A DNA stretch of 64,000 nucleotides from Neisseria weaveri (GCF_900638685.1 NZ_LR134533.1:682001-746000); one strand, 5' to 3'. Shown: positions 26,919 to 37,025, numbered from the stretch's first letter. Notes: generated by a model not told the origin, from the sequence alone. Numbers and translations are program-made.

Positions 26919-28952
26919 ATGAAGAAATATTTGGTAGCGGCTCTGTTGTTTGGCCTGTTGATGGTAGTAGCCGTCTGCGGAGGTTTGTATATCGGAGCCA
27001 TGCTTTATACACAATGGCTGGGATTAAAAACCGAACCGTCGGTATCTCTGCTTATCAAATATTGGCAGCATATAGAACAGTTGCCTAAAGGCATGGTTTG
27101 GCGGCTGCACGTCTCCACCGTTGCCGCTGCCTTATTGCCGGTTTTCGTTGTGGTATTGTTTCTGACAGCGTTGTTTTCCCGTCCGAAAAAAGAACTACAC
27201 GGCTCGGCTCGCTTTGCGAACCTTCGGGAAATAAAGAAGACCGGGCTGTTTAAAAACGATTTTAAAGATTCAGATCCACCCGATTTGCTGATAGGCAAAT
27301 ATAAAGACGAATACTTGCGTTGGGCAAACGATGGTTTCGTCTATCTAGCCGCGCGAACCCGGAGCGGTAAGGGTGTCGGCTTTGTGATTCCAAACTGTCT
27401 GCACTATCGGCACAGCATGGCCGTTAATGATCCTAAAAAAGAAAACTTCCTGATCACGGCGGGCTTCCGCGCCCGCTGCGGTCACAAGGTGTTTTTCTTC
27501 AATCCTTCGGGCACCATGCCGTACCACGACCGCGATCCAAATGCTCCCCTTATAAGTCATCGGTGGAACCCGTTGACTTATGTGCGCCGAAACCCGATCA
27601 ATACCTACAAGGATGCGCTCGCGGTAGCAGCGGTATTTTACCCGTTACCGACGGAAGACCGCGGTAGCGCCAAGTTTTTCCAGCAGGAGGCGCAGAAGTT
27701 GTTTACCGGGCTGTTACTTTATTTGATCGAGACTGAAAAGGAGCGTGATTTAAGCCAGCCGGAAAACAAAACCACGATGGCCAACCTGTTTCGGCTTACT
27801 GCCCCTACTGACGGCAAGACCCTGCAAGAGTGGATACAGGCAGAGTTTGAATTGCGGGCAGCGCAGCCGGAGACAACACAACTCAGCAGTAACTGCCGAA
27901 CACTGTTGATGGGCTTCGCTAATGGTAACGCAAAGACCGGCGGTGATGTTTTGTCCACCATGACCGCGCCGCTGGCGATTTTTCTTGACCCTGCGGTTGA
28001 AGCGGCCACCGGCGGCGATGATTTTTACCTGGATAATGTGCGCCGTGAACTTACCACGATTTATTTAGGCATTTCGCCGGAAGAAATCAAAGTGTACGGC
28101 ACGCTGCTGAATCTGTTTTTCAGCCAGTTGTGTGATGTCAACGTGCGACAAGGGCTGCCAAAGGACAATAAGGCGCTTAAATACCAGTGCCTTTTGATGT
28201 TGGATGAATTTACGGCACTCGGCCGCATTCCGGCTATCGAAGAGGGTGTCGGCTACTTGGCCGGTTACGGTATCCGCCCAACCATCGTATTTCAGACACC
28301 CGGACAAGTTGAGAAGGTTTACGGCAGAACCGGCCGTCAAACGTTTTTCAGTAACTTCACTTGCCGCTTGGTGTTTGCCCCGCGTGAACAGGATGAGGCT
28401 GAAGAACTCAGCAAGCTGATCGGTTACTATACCTACAAAGCCAAGTCGTCCTCGCGTTCACGAGGCAAAAACAGCAGTAGCAGCAGTAACAGTGTGAGCG
28501 ATCAAAAACGCGCGGTCATGAATCCCGACGAGCTCAAAATCATGCCCGATAGTGATGTGATTATCAACATGACCGGTATCCGGCCTATCTATGCCGACAA
28601 AATCATCTACCACGAAGACCCGATTTTGCGTGAACGTGCCAATTTACCGGTTCCCCATGTGCCTGAATTGCAACTCACCCTTACCCGGAAGCAACCGCCG
28701 AAAGTGATAACACCGGATTATGTTTCGCCTGAAGATATGGCGAGCTTCAAGTGGGAGGAAGCAGCCAACAACGAAGAGATTGCCCGTGCGCTGATTACGG
28801 CACTGATTCCGCCGGACAGCAAGCCGGAGTTTGTGGCCGAAGTGGTGCCGGTGATCATCCAAAATTGGGGCGCAGGCAGAATGTCCATCGTGTCGGAAAT
28901 CCTGAAAAACACTTCGACAGGCAGCAATAATCAACAGCCGGAAGCGGCTTAA
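26919..28952 (+). CDS. virD4: Type IV coupling protein VirD4/TraG
   Basis: Inner-membrane ATPase that delivers the relaxosome and protein substrates to the T4SS channel. 677 residues: two N-terminal membrane helices (LVAALLFGLLMVVAVCGGLY and AALLPVFVVVLFLTALF), Walker A ARTRSGKGVGF (about 145-155), Walker B LLMLDEFTALGR (about 424-435), and GRQTFFSNFTCRLVFAPRE. A Ser-rich linker (SSSRSRGKNSSSSSNS) precedes the C-terminal substrate-recognition part. TTGGAG precedes ATG 26919; the in-frame TTG at 26901 lies in a DUS. Intact while the channel genes are lost, so the element may use another plasmid's T4SS. Confidence 0.93.
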   Translation: MKKYLVAALLFGLLMVVAVCGGLYIGAMLYTQWLGLKTEPSVSLLIKYWQHIEQLPKGMVWRLHVSTVAAALLPVFVVVLFLTALFSRPKKELHGSARFANLREIKKTGLFKNDFKDSDPPDLLIGKYKDEYLRWANDGFVYLAARTRSGKGVGFVIPNCLHYRHSMAVNDPKKENFLITAGFRARCGHKVFFFNPSGTMPYHDRDPNAPLISHRWNPLTYVRRNPINTYKDALAVAAVFYPLPTEDRGSAKFFQQEAQKLFTGLLLYLIETEKERDLSQPENKTTMANLFRLTAPTDGKTLQEWIQAEFELRAAQPETTQLSSNCRTLLMGFANGNAKTGGDVLSTMTAPLAIFLDPAVEAATGGDDFYLDNVRRELTTIYLGISPEEIKVYGTLLNLFFSQLCDVNVRQGLPKDNKALKYQCLLMLDEFTALGRIPAIEEGVGYLAGYGIRPTIVFQTPGQVEKVYGRTGRQTFFSNFTCRLVFAPREQDEAEELSKLIGYYTYKAKSSSRSRGKNSSSSSNSVSDQKRAVMNPDELKIMPDSDVIINMTGIRPIYADKIIYHEDPILRERANLPVPHVPELQLTLTRKQPPKVITPDYVSPEDMASFKWEEAANNEEIARALITALIPPDSKPEFVAEVVPVIIQNWGAGRMSIVSEILKNTSTGSNNQQPEAA

Positions 28953-28970
28953 TAATTAAAGGTAATACAC

Positions 28971-28996
28971 AGGCCGTCTGAAAATTTCAGACGGCC
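28971..28996 (+). terminator. DUS-pair hairpin after virD4
   Basis: Perfect inverted DUS pair with GTTTT downstream, between virD4 and the primase gene. Confidence 0.65.
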
Positions 28997-29018
28997 GTTT
29001 TAATTTTGGAGAACAGTT

Positions 29019-32000
29019 ATGAGCAACTACGATGACATCCGTAATGCACTAACTTATATCGATGCCCATGACCGCGACACATGGATACAGATTGGCTCAG
29101 CCCTGAAAGACGAGCTGGGCGAAGAAGGTTTTAACCTGTGGGACAGCTGGTCTCAAGGAGCGGATAACTATAATGCCCGTGATGCTAAAACAGCTTGGAA
29201 ATCATTCAAACCCGGGCTGGTGCACATTGGCTCTCTGTTTTATCACGCCCGTGCCAACGGCTACCGTTCCGACAAACCCTATACGCCGCCGTCGCCCGAA
29301 GAACAGGCGCGGATTCAGGCAGAGCGGGAAGCGGTGCGTTTGGCTGAAGAACAAGCCCGCGCCGAACGCCGCGAACAGGTCAAACAGCTAGCCCAACGTA
29401 TTTGGGCGCAGGCATCGCCTGCCGAAGCCCGCCATCCTTACTTGGCGGCCAAAGGCATTACCGGTGCTGCCGCTATCGCCGGGCTGCGCCAAAACCTGTA
29501 TCAGGGCGACAATAATCTGTTGGTACCGGTGTATTTCAACCGCGAGATTGTCAACGTCCAGTCCATCAATCAGGACGGCAGCAAGCGGTTTTTGGCCGAC
29601 GGCCAAGTACAAGGCGGTTTTGCGGTAGTGGGCGACGCCGCCAACACCCAAAACGGTATCGTAATCGCCGAAGGTTTTGCGACGGCCGCAAGTATCCACC
29701 AAGCCACGGGTAAAACCGTTATCGTGGCGTTCCATGCCGGAAATATGGTAACGGTATCGGAACGTTTATCCAAAAGTTTGCCTGAAAACGTACCTGTTAC
29801 GCTTGCAGTAGATAACGATGCCAGTCAGACAGGTATGAAAAAGGCTTTACAGGCAGCGGCATACTTCGGCGGTCGGGCACAGGTTGTCGAACCGGAATTT
29901 ACCATGACCCAAATCAGACAATACCAGCAGGAAAACGGCATGGACGAACAAGGCCGCCCCAAGCTGCCGAGCGATTTTAACGACTTGCACCATTTGGCCG
30001 GTATCGAAGCCGTTCGCGAAAAAATGGAAGCGGCTTTCAGACGGCCTGAAGCGGAACTCGCTGTCGCGCCGGAAGTCGGGCAACCGCGCCCCGCCGCCGC
30101 ATCCGCCATGACAGATGAAGAGTGGGCAGCCGTAGTTGCCGAAGAAGCCCGCTTGTCGGGCTATTCCGCTCCACCGCCCGCCGAACCGCCACACCAAGCC
30201 GCCCAAACTGAGGCGGCTTCTGTTTTACAGGAGCAGGAGATGAACAGTAACGAACATGATGCAGTTGGGACGGAAGCCGCAGCGGAAAAGCCGTCTGAAA
30301 ACGCCGCCCTGTCGGAAAACATCATCGAATACGCCGCGCTGCGCCGGGGAAAAGAACCCGAACCCTATCAGGGTGTGGATCCCGATCACGTTTTCGGCAG
30401 AGGCCGTACCGCCGACGGGGTATCCGGCCATTCGTATTATGAAGGCGATTTCAAGCATTATGAAATGTATGATCCGCGCACCGATACCCAGTATTTGCAG
30501 GATACACCGGAAAAAATCCAAGCCGATTTGGATAAAGCGGGCGATATAGGCGAGTATGAAGGCGTAACCCACGACGGTGAATTGATTACATTCCGTAAAA
30601 CAGAAGCGGGCTGGGAATCGCCCCTTCCGGGTAACGCCCCGGAGAAAAACGAAGGGATACCCGAACATGATGCCGCATCAGTCAAAAAGCCCGTAACCGA
30701 TTTGAATTACCGTATCCCGCCGGAAAGCATTGAGAGCCGTTACGTTGTTGCCGGTGGCAAATATTTGTCGGCGGCCAACCACACTACCGTGATGTTCACG
30801 GATGCGGGTAAAAAAATCAGTACCGCCAAGACTGATATGCAAACCATCAACGATATGCTGGAAGTGGCCAAAGAGAAAGGCTGGGACAGCATCAAAATCA
30901 GCGGCAGCCAAGAGTTTAAGGCCATGATGTATGTGGCGGCTGAAAGCCGGGGTATCCGCACCACCGGATACCGCCCCAAACCCGAAGACTTGGCCTTGTT
31001 GGAGCGGATGCGGCAGGAGCGTTCGTTGAATGCCATCGAACCGCAGCCCGAACGCGCACCGGCAATAGAGCCGGTAAAGGAAAAGGTTGCGCCCGCCCCA
31101 TATCCCGGCGATAAACGGCAAAAGCCGTCTGAAACCCAAGCGGGTGCAGCGACCAAAACCGCAGCGGCCGCAGAAGTGGGCGAACGGATTGTGGATGTCG
31201 GCATGGCACATTACCGCCACAACCCTAAAGAGCAACTCAGTCCGTATATCGTGCTGGAAAGGGAGGGCAAGGAGCGCACTGTATGGGGCGTGGATATTCC
31301 CGATGCAATGGCACGCAGCGGAGCCGAAGTCGGCGACCGCATCCACTTGCACAAGTTGGGTAAACAACCGGTTGAGATTGAAGTAGCTGTCCGTGATGAA
31401 AACGGCCAAGTTACCGGTACCGAGAAAAAAGAAGTCGAGCGCAACCTGTTTCGCATGGAAATCGTGCAAGACAACCGGCAGCAGCAGGAGAAAGAAACGC
31501 CGGCTAAAGGCGAGCAAAAGGTGTCCACCAAGCCCGACGTGGAGATGCTGTCGAAGGCAGATAAGATGATGGCACAGAACGAGTTGCCGTCTGACGCTAC
31601 GATCAACTCTTCCCATGCCGCCGACACGCAACCGGGTGTGCCCTTGCAAGCCGTCGGACAATCCGAAATCCGCTCCGAAGTGGTCGTACAGGCCAACCGT
31701 ATGAAAACGGCTGCTTTGGAAACGAACTATCTGTCGGCCAAAGCGGTTTACGCGGATAAGGCAGCCAAGTTGTCTAAAGCGAACAAGCAGCACCTGCAAT
31801 GGCACGAGCGAAATGTTCTAGACACCATCCGCGGTCTGAAAGGTGATGCCCGCACGTTGGCATTGACCAACTATTATGAGCATACGGCCAAACAGATGAG
31901 CGGAAGCAAGCTGAAACTGCCCAAGCCGATAAAGCCCGCCCATCAGCAAACGCCTACCCAGCAAACAACCGAACGAAATCAACGGCATGAACGTTCGCAA

Positions 32001-32027
32001 GGCAAAGAAATGGAAGTGGAACGTTAA
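29019..32027 (+). CDS. Conjugative DNA primase / polyvalent protein
   Basis: 1,002 residues. Residues 1-70 are a PriCT-2-like domain (YDDIRNALTYIDAHDRDTWI). A Toprim core follows (GIVIAEGFATAASI about 213, LAVDNDASQTGM about 262). Residues about 560-665 are an LPD7-type domain (SAANHTTVMFTDAGKKI, SIKISGSQEFKAMM, ESRGIRTTGYRP). A further beta domain spans about 725-815. The end (about 913-955) carries a helical module, LSKANKQ to ALTNYYEH, shared with ArdC and zeta. By analogy with plasmid primases it primes the transferred strand and may travel to the recipient. Confidence 0.85.
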   Translation: MSNYDDIRNALTYIDAHDRDTWIQIGSALKDELGEEGFNLWDSWSQGADNYNARDAKTAWKSFKPGLVHIGSLFYHARANGYRSDKPYTPPSPEEQARIQAEREAVRLAEEQARAERREQVKQLAQRIWAQASPAEARHPYLAAKGITGAAAIAGLRQNLYQGDNNLLVPVYFNREIVNVQSINQDGSKRFLADGQVQGGFAVVGDAANTQNGIVIAEGFATAASIHQATGKTVIVAFHAGNMVTVSERLSKSLPENVPVTLAVDNDASQTGMKKALQAAAYFGGRAQVVEPEFTMTQIRQYQQENGMDEQGRPKLPSDFNDLHHLAGIEAVREKMEAAFRRPEAELAVAPEVGQPRPAAASAMTDEEWAAVVAEEARLSGYSAPPPAEPPHQAAQTEAASVLQEQEMNSNEHDAVGTEAAAEKPSENAALSENIIEYAALRRGKEPEPYQGVDPDHVFGRGRTADGVSGHSYYEGDFKHYEMYDPRTDTQYLQDTPEKIQADLDKAGDIGEYEGVTHDGELITFRKTEAGWESPLPGNAPEKNEGIPEHDAASVKKPVTDLNYRIPPESIESRYVVAGGKYLSAANHTTVMFTDAGKKISTAKTDMQTINDMLEVAKEKGWDSIKISGSQEFKAMMYVAAESRGIRTTGYRPKPEDLALLERMRQERSLNAIEPQPERAPAIEPVKEKVAPAPYPGDKRQKPSETQAGAATKTAAAAEVGERIVDVGMAHYRHNPKEQLSPYIVLEREGKERTVWGVDIPDAMARSGAEVGDRIHLHKLGKQPVEIEVAVRDENGQVTGTEKKEVERNLFRMEIVQDNRQQQEKETPAKGEQKVSTKPDVEMLSKADKMMAQNELPSDATINSSHAADTQPGVPLQAVGQSEIRSEVVVQANRMKTAALETNYLSAKAVYADKAAKLSKANKQHLQWHERNVLDTIRGLKGDARTLALTNYYEHTAKQMSGSKLKLPKPIKPAHQQTPTQQTTERNQRHERSQGKEMEVER

Positions 32028-32042
32028 CGAAAAGGAGAGTGT

Positions 32043-32258
32043 ATGTCGGAAAATGATCTGTTGCTTGAATTGCAGCAAAAGGAGCCGCTGGAGAATTTCT
32101 TCACGCCGGAAGAGGCTGAAGTGTTTTTTAGTTTAAGCCCCGATGAGCAGCAACGCTATTTAGATGCTTGCACTTCAGAAGAAAGCATACAGGCTTATTT
32201 GGACAATCCCGACGAGCCGCAGTCAGCAAAACAACTGCTTTCAGACGGCCAGCGGTAA
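32043..32258 (+). CDS. Small acidic hypothetical protein
   Basis: 71 residues, acidic and helical (LLELQQKEPLENFFTPEEAE). Strong ribosome site AAAGGAGAG 7 bases upstream and 15 bp after the primase stop, so it is translated with the primase. Its end overlaps a DUS (LLSDGQR). Family not recognised. Confidence 0.65.
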   Translation: MSENDLLLELQQKEPLENFFTPEEAEVFFSLSPDEQQRYLDACTSEESIQAYLDNPDEPQSAKQLLSDGQR

Positions 32259-32318
32259 AACCGGTTGAAACATACCCCCGTACTTAAACAGTGCGGGGTA
32301 TTTTGTTTGGAGGAAGAA

Positions 32319-33596
32319 ATGAGCAAAGAGCAACAGAATACGCAAAATGCACAAGAGCAATACGCCGAAGCCATTGCCGCAGAACTTATCGCGCATTTGA
32401 AAAGCGGAACGGCTCCGTGGCAAAAGCCGTGGGAGCCTACCATGAGCGGTCTGCCGTATAACCATCTCACCGGCAAAACCTATTCGGGCAGTAATACGCT
32501 GAAATTGATGATGCAGCCGTATAATGACCCGCGCTGGCTGACTTACAAACAGGCGCAGTCGGTCGGCGCACAAGTCCGCAAAGGCGAAAAAGGCGTACCG
32601 CTGATACGGTTGATTACCCATGTCGAGCGAACGGTTAAGGACGAAAACGGCAAGCCGGCCTTGGACGACCAGGGCGAGCCGCAGAAGGAGTTTGTCAAAC
32701 TCGACTTTCCCTATATCAAAACGTTCAGCGTTTTCAATGCGGAGCAAATAGACGGTCTGCCCGAATGGAAACCCATACACTCCCCGCAGCATGAATGGGA
32801 AAACCACCAACGTGCTGAAGCTCTTCTCGCCGCCTCGGGCGCGGAAATCAAACACCGTTATGGAGATGCCGCCTATTACTGGCCGTCTGAAGATCATATC
32901 GTGCTGCCGCACAAAGAGCAGTTTCCGAATGCCGGTCTGTATTACGCCACCGCTTTGCACGAACTAGGGCATTGGACGGGGCATGAAAGCCGGTTAAACC
33001 GCGAGCTTTCCGGCGGTTACGGCACTCTGTCTTATGCCCGGGAAGAGTTACGAGCCGAAATCGCATCCATGATGTTGACGCGGCAGCTTGGATTGCCGCA
33101 TGACCCGAGCCGCCATGCGGCCTACGTCGGCACATGGATACAGATTTTGACCGACGAACCTACCGAAATCCTTAAAGCCGCCCGTGATGCCGACAAAATT
33201 CAGGGCTATGTGATGGGACTTGAAAAAGAGATCAGTCAGGAACCGAAGAAGGCTCCGGCCGCACCGCCGGAGCCGGTCGAAAAAACTACCAACAACACAG
33301 CCAGGCCGTCTGAAACCGTTCAGACGGCCTTTTCCAATGATGGGGCGGAGCCAAGCCGTCACGGCAGTCTGAATATGTTGAAACACCAATACCTGATGCA
33401 GACGGCCACGTTGTCAACGGCAGACAAACAGCACCGCACCGTTTTGGAACATGCGTTGGAAAAAACCATATCCGGCCTGCCTGCCGATGTGCAGTTGCAG
33501 GCAAGGATTAATTTTTACCGTTCGCAAACGCAGGCAGCCGCAAACAAATATGAGGTTACGGCGGAGCGGCAAGCCGAAACCGGCTTAGATCGGTGA
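32319..33596 (+). CDS. ardC: ArdC-like antirestriction protein
   Basis: 425 residues. The N-terminal ssDNA-binding domain reads AIAAELIAHLKSGTAPWQKP, GSNTLKLMM and FNAEQIDGLPE; the zincin-like domain has ATALHELGHWTGHESRLNR (HExGH, about residue 213) and Glu in YAREELRAEIAS. ArdC proteins shield incoming single strands from restriction and are reported to move with the DNA in IncW plasmids. The C-terminus (about 360-410: LSTADKQ to QARINFYRS) matches the module seen in primase and zeta. TTGGAGGAAG precedes ATG 32319, which I prefer over the upstream frame extension. Confidence 0.9.
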   Translation: MSKEQQNTQNAQEQYAEAIAAELIAHLKSGTAPWQKPWEPTMSGLPYNHLTGKTYSGSNTLKLMMQPYNDPRWLTYKQAQSVGAQVRKGEKGVPLIRLITHVERTVKDENGKPALDDQGEPQKEFVKLDFPYIKTFSVFNAEQIDGLPEWKPIHSPQHEWENHQRAEALLAASGAEIKHRYGDAAYYWPSEDHIVLPHKEQFPNAGLYYATALHELGHWTGHESRLNRELSGGYGTLSYAREELRAEIASMMLTRQLGLPHDPSRHAAYVGTWIQILTDEPTEILKAARDADKIQGYVMGLEKEISQEPKKAPAAPPEPVEKTTNNTARPSETVQTAFSNDGAEPSRHGSLNMLKHQYLMQTATLSTADKQHRTVLEHALEKTISGLPADVQLQARINFYRSQTQAAANKYEVTAERQAETGLDR

Positions 33597-33618
33597 TTCT
33601 GAATAGCGTTTGTAGATT

Positions 33619-33650
33619 AGCCTGCATCTATACGCGATGCAGGCTTTTTC
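33619..33650 (+). terminator. Terminator after ardC
   Basis: Perfect 10-bp stem AGCCTGCATC/GATGCAGGCT with a TATACGC loop and TTTTTC tail. Confidence 0.85.
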
Positions 33651-33664
33651 GGGATGTATGATTT

Positions 33665-34210
33665 ATGAATGAAACAGCTAACCAAGCGAAATCAATACCT
33701 GTCAGGGTGTTTGGTCTAAAAGAACACGAATTACAATCTCTTCGCGAAGTGGCCTTTAAACGTTTCGGGAAAGCCAGTGTATCTTTATTGGCCAAAAAAC
33801 TGTTGCAGGCGGAGTTGGAAGCCGCCGCCGAACCCGATCCGGTACAACTGCCGCCGCCCAAATGTAAAAAGCGCATCACCCTGCGCCTACCGGATAAAGA
33901 CCGCGCCTATCTTGAGGTGGCAGCGGATACACGTCGCGGCTCCATCAATGATGTCGTCAGAGATATTATCCAATCCCATATCTCGCATCATCCGATTTTA
34001 TCGGCATTTGAAGCCGATGTGCTGTCGCAGTCTAACTACCAGTTGGTCATGATAGGCAGAAACCTCAACCAAATCGCCCGCCGCCTGAATGCGGGCGAAA
34101 ACGTATCTTTGAGCAGCCAACAGATTGCTGAACTTAAAAAGTTCATTGATGCCCACGTCGTCAGGGTAAACCATGTGCTGCAAACCAACCGCCGCCGCAA
34201 GCGCGAGTAA
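33665..34210 (+). CDS. mobC: Relaxosome accessory protein, MobC family
   Basis: 181 residues. The N-terminal half looks like a ribbon-helix-helix DNA-binding part (RITLRLPDKDRAYLEVAADT) and the C-terminal half has the MobC signature NYQLVMIGRNLNQIARRLNAG. MobC melts oriT next to nic and recruits the relaxase. It is followed 21 bp later by the relaxase gene. oriT is probably close, but I could not mark it. Confidence 0.85.
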   Translation: MNETANQAKSIPVRVFGLKEHELQSLREVAFKRFGKASVSLLAKKLLQAELEAAAEPDPVQLPPPKCKKRITLRLPDKDRAYLEVAADTRRGSINDVVRDIIQSHISHHPILSAFEADVLSQSNYQLVMIGRNLNQIARRLNAGENVSLSSQQIAELKKFIDAHVVRVNHVLQTNRRRKRE

Positions 34211-34231
34211 GCCATTAAGGAGCGTAGATCG

Positions 34232-35290
34232 ATGCACCGTAAAATAGACGATTGGTTTTTAGGCTATAAAACTCGTGCCGTCAAAGCCAAAAAAGACGGC
34301 GGGCTGTATTTCGGCAGTAGCCGCCGCAGCAACGCCAAGCCGTTGAAGCCCGGCAGCGGTTTGGCCAACTTGCGCGCCGCCGCACTTAAACATCCCGAAG
34401 TGATGGTTAAAATCCCCAAGCGGCTCAGTAACAACTCCAAAGGTATGAAAGGTGTCCGCAACCATTTGGATTATGTTTCGAGAAACGGCGAAGTGCCGCT
34501 GGAAACGCAATCCGGCGAAAAGCTGATCGGCAAACGCGCGGTCATGGATTTTGCAGACGACTGGCGCAAACTCGGTATCCCCGAGGAAAGCAAGCACAAA
34601 GAAGCCTTGAACATCGTTTTATCCATGCCCGAAGGCACACCGCCGGACGCGGTGTTGAATGCCGCCCGCAACTTCGCTGCCGAACAATTTGCCGGGCATC
34701 AATATGTGTTCGGCCTGCACCATGACAGCCACGATCCCGACGAGCCTAAACATCCCCACGTCCATTTGTGCGTATTGATGCGCGACGAGTTCGGGCAGCG
34801 GCTCAACCCGCGCAAAGCCGATCTGTTTGAATGGCGTGTCCGGTTTGCAGAAAAGTTGCGCGAAGAAGGCGTGATGTGCGCGGCCACCAAGCGCATACAC
34901 CGGGGCAAAGTCCAAAAACCGGAAAACAGCCTGTTGCGGGCCATGCGCCAACGTGGTGCGTTGTCCAATGTTGCAAAGCAGCAGGCCGTTGAATTGATAG
35001 AAGCCTTGAAAAACAATGACCGCCCCAAGCATCCTTTTTTGCGGGAAACCATGCAGACGCGCGGTATTGTCCTGGAGCAATACGGCCTAATAGCCAAAGA
35101 GCTTTATAAGATGGGCAATAAAACCGAAGCCCGCATCATCAGCCAACTGGCAAAAGATGTGGCCGGGCAATCGTTTGATACCAAAGCGCAAAGCAGCTTT
35201 GACCGAATACATGGCAATCATAGGTTCGAAAAGTTAGAGCATCCATCGGCGGTGATGGAGAAAGGACACGAAGACGGTATTTCTCGTTGA
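34232..35290 (+). CDS. mobA: Relaxase / mobilization nuclease
   Basis: Cuts and covalently joins one DNA strand at oriT. 352 residues with the three-His metal motif KHPHVHLCVLMRDEFG (about 172-187) after the QYVFGLHHDSHD strand; the N-terminal KSNGMKGVRNHLDY-like region (SKGMKGVRNHLDYVSRNG) fits the MobP/VirD2 relaxase class. The nucleophilic Tyr may be that in HLDYVSR. Strand and order mobC-mobA are typical. GGAG lies 10 bases before the ATG. Confidence 0.87.
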   Translation: MHRKIDDWFLGYKTRAVKAKKDGGLYFGSSRRSNAKPLKPGSGLANLRAAALKHPEVMVKIPKRLSNNSKGMKGVRNHLDYVSRNGEVPLETQSGEKLIGKRAVMDFADDWRKLGIPEESKHKEALNIVLSMPEGTPPDAVLNAARNFAAEQFAGHQYVFGLHHDSHDPDEPKHPHVHLCVLMRDEFGQRLNPRKADLFEWRVRFAEKLREEGVMCAATKRIHRGKVQKPENSLLRAMRQRGALSNVAKQQAVELIEALKNNDRPKHPFLRETMQTRGIVLEQYGLIAKELYKMGNKTEARIISQLAKDVAGQSFDTKAQSSFDRIHGNHRFEKLEHPSAVMEKGHEDGISR

Positions 35291-35394
35291 CTTATCGTTT
35301 CATTTTCTTAAGTAAAAACTTTTCTTTATTTATACTGTCTGTATTGTTCAATGAATTAAATTCATTGGAGATTGTTCATGCAAAGGATTAAATG

Positions 35395-35634
35395 ATGAAG
35401 CTAAATTTATATACTCTAACGGTTTTGGTAGCGGCATTATATTCAACATCCGTATCTGCTCAATGGTCGAAGTATGAATCATGCAACCGCCAGCATAATG
35501 CCGATATAGCAGCGTGTAACAAGGTAAAAAATAGTACGAAAAGAGCAGTTTGTTGGTCATCTGCAAACGAACGCCTTGCATACTGTACCAAAAATAACGG
35601 GAAAATAGGTTTTCCGGCTTTATTGAATAAGTAA
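35395..35634 (+). CDS. Small secreted cysteine-containing protein
   Basis: 79 residues: a signal peptide (MKLNLYTLTVLVAALYSTSVSA) and a 57-residue mature part with four cysteines (SCNRQ, ACNK, VCWS, YCTK) that could form two periplasmic disulfides. The start could also be the ATG one codon upstream (35392). Function unknown. It sits downstream of mobA behind an AT-rich gap and 15 bp before the DUF6968-like gene; an entry-exclusion or toxin-like role is only a guess. Confidence 0.6.
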   Translation: MKLNLYTLTVLVAALYSTSVSAQWSKYESCNRQHNADIAACNKVKNSTKRAVCWSSANERLAYCTKNNGKIGFPALLNK

Positions 35635-35649
35635 TGGATAGGTCAAATC

Positions 35650-35946
35650 ATGAGCGAGAAAATAACCAAAGATACTTGCATTGCACACAGAACACTGGCT
35701 GTTGCCGGTTCTCCCGAAACATTGGTAGATGTATTTATTGCCCAACCAGAGAAAGTGCATGAAGAAGAGTGGATTTGCCGGTATCGAATTGTTGGTGCAG
35801 GAGAAGACATGAATTTTCAAGTGCATGGAATAGATGCCGTTCAAGCTCTCAAACATGTTTTTGTGATGATAGACGCTTCCCTTGTCAGTACGGGTCTGTC
35901 TCTGACATGGCTTGGTGAAAAAGATTTAGGGTTCCTATCTGCTTAA
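35650..35946 (+). CDS. DUF6968-like hypothetical protein
   Basis: 98 residues with an N-terminal beta-rich part (IAHRTLAVAGSPETLVDVFI, WICRYRIVG) and a helix (GIDAVQALKHVFVMIDASL). I recall this pattern from DUF6968 proteins, without a known function. Cytoplasmic. Closely follows the small secreted protein and ends at a strong terminator. Confidence 0.6.
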   Translation: MSEKITKDTCIAHRTLAVAGSPETLVDVFIAQPEKVHEEEWICRYRIVGAGEDMNFQVHGIDAVQALKHVFVMIDASLVSTGLSLTWLGEKDLGFLSA

Positions 35947-35966
35947 ACTAATTGGTAATCATGTAT

Positions 35967-35999
35967 AAACCCGCCCACATTTAAGTGGGCGGGTTTTAT
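35967..35999 (+). terminator. Strong terminator
   Basis: Perfect 12-bp stem AAACCCGCCCAC/GTGGGCGGGTTT with a 6-base loop and T-rich tail. Confidence 0.92.
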
Positions 36000-36018
36000 T
36001 TCATTGGAACAAACCAGT

Positions 36019-37009
36019 ATGGAATATAAAAAATCCAACAATACCTTGTTTACCGGCGACTGCCGCCTTGTGCTGCCCCAGCTGGCCCAACAAGGCGTAA
36101 AAGTTCAAACCTGCATTACCTCACCGCCGTATTACGGTTTGCGTGATTACGGTTGTGACGGACAAATCGGCTTGGAGCCGACCGTGAATGAGTATGTTGC
36201 CAACTTGGTGGAAGTATTCCGCAGGGTGCGTGAAGTATTGGCCGATGACGGAACCTTATGGCTCAACCTCGGCGACAGTTATGCAGGCAGCGGCAAAGGC
36301 CGTAATGCCGACGGCAGCCCGTTTAGCGGGTATCAAGATTCATTTCAGACGAACACCCAACTGGCAGGCCGTCTGAAAAGCACACCGCTGTCAGACGGCC
36401 TTAAAGCCAAAGACCTTATCGGCATTCCGTGGCGTGTCGCCCTTGCTTTGCAGGCAGACGGCTGGTATTTGCGCCAAGACATTATTTGGACAAACCAACC
36501 CGATGCCCGAATCCGTCACCGACCGCTGTGTCCGCTCACACGAATATCTCTTTTTGTTATCCAAAAACAGCCGTTACTACTTCGATCACGAAGCCATCCG
36601 GGAGCCTTCGGACAGTTACGAACGCCCCGGTGCAAACCGGCAAAATGATTTCTGTCGGACGAAAGGAAAATATACGGCGACGCCGAATCCCGGCCAACGT
36701 GCAACCCAACACCGCAGTAACCGTGAGCACACCCCTGCCCGGCCGCTGCGTAACAAACGCAGCGTATGGCCGGTATCCACCGTAGCCGCACGCCACGACC
36801 ATTTGGCGGCTTTCCCGCCGAAGCTGATCGAGCCGTGTATTTTGGCCGGTTCCCGCCCGGGTGATTTGGTGCTGGATCCGTTTTCGGGCAGCGGCACGGT
36901 GGCGGAAACGGCCAACCGTTTAGGGCGAAAGTGGATAGGTATTGAATTGAATCCTGCTTTCGTCAATCTGCACGAACAGCGGACGGCACAGCAGGCAATC
37001 GGTTTTTAA
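36019..37009 (+). pseudogene. DNA methyltransferase (N4/N6 beta class), frameshifted
   Basis: The first frame carries motif IV TSPPYYGLRDYGCDGQIGLE and target-recognition-side sequence up to LRQDIIW; the second frame continues with NPMPESVTDRCVRSHEYLFL and ends with motif I LVLDPFSGSGTVAETANRLG and IGIELNPAFV. The two frames must shift near 36490-36500. Motif order IV then I marks the beta class. Intact, it would be about 330 residues. Solitary: no restriction endonuclease is beside it. The start at 36019 is preferred over the upstream TTG. Confidence 0.8.
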
Positions 37010-37025
37010 TATTTGGGGAATTTTT

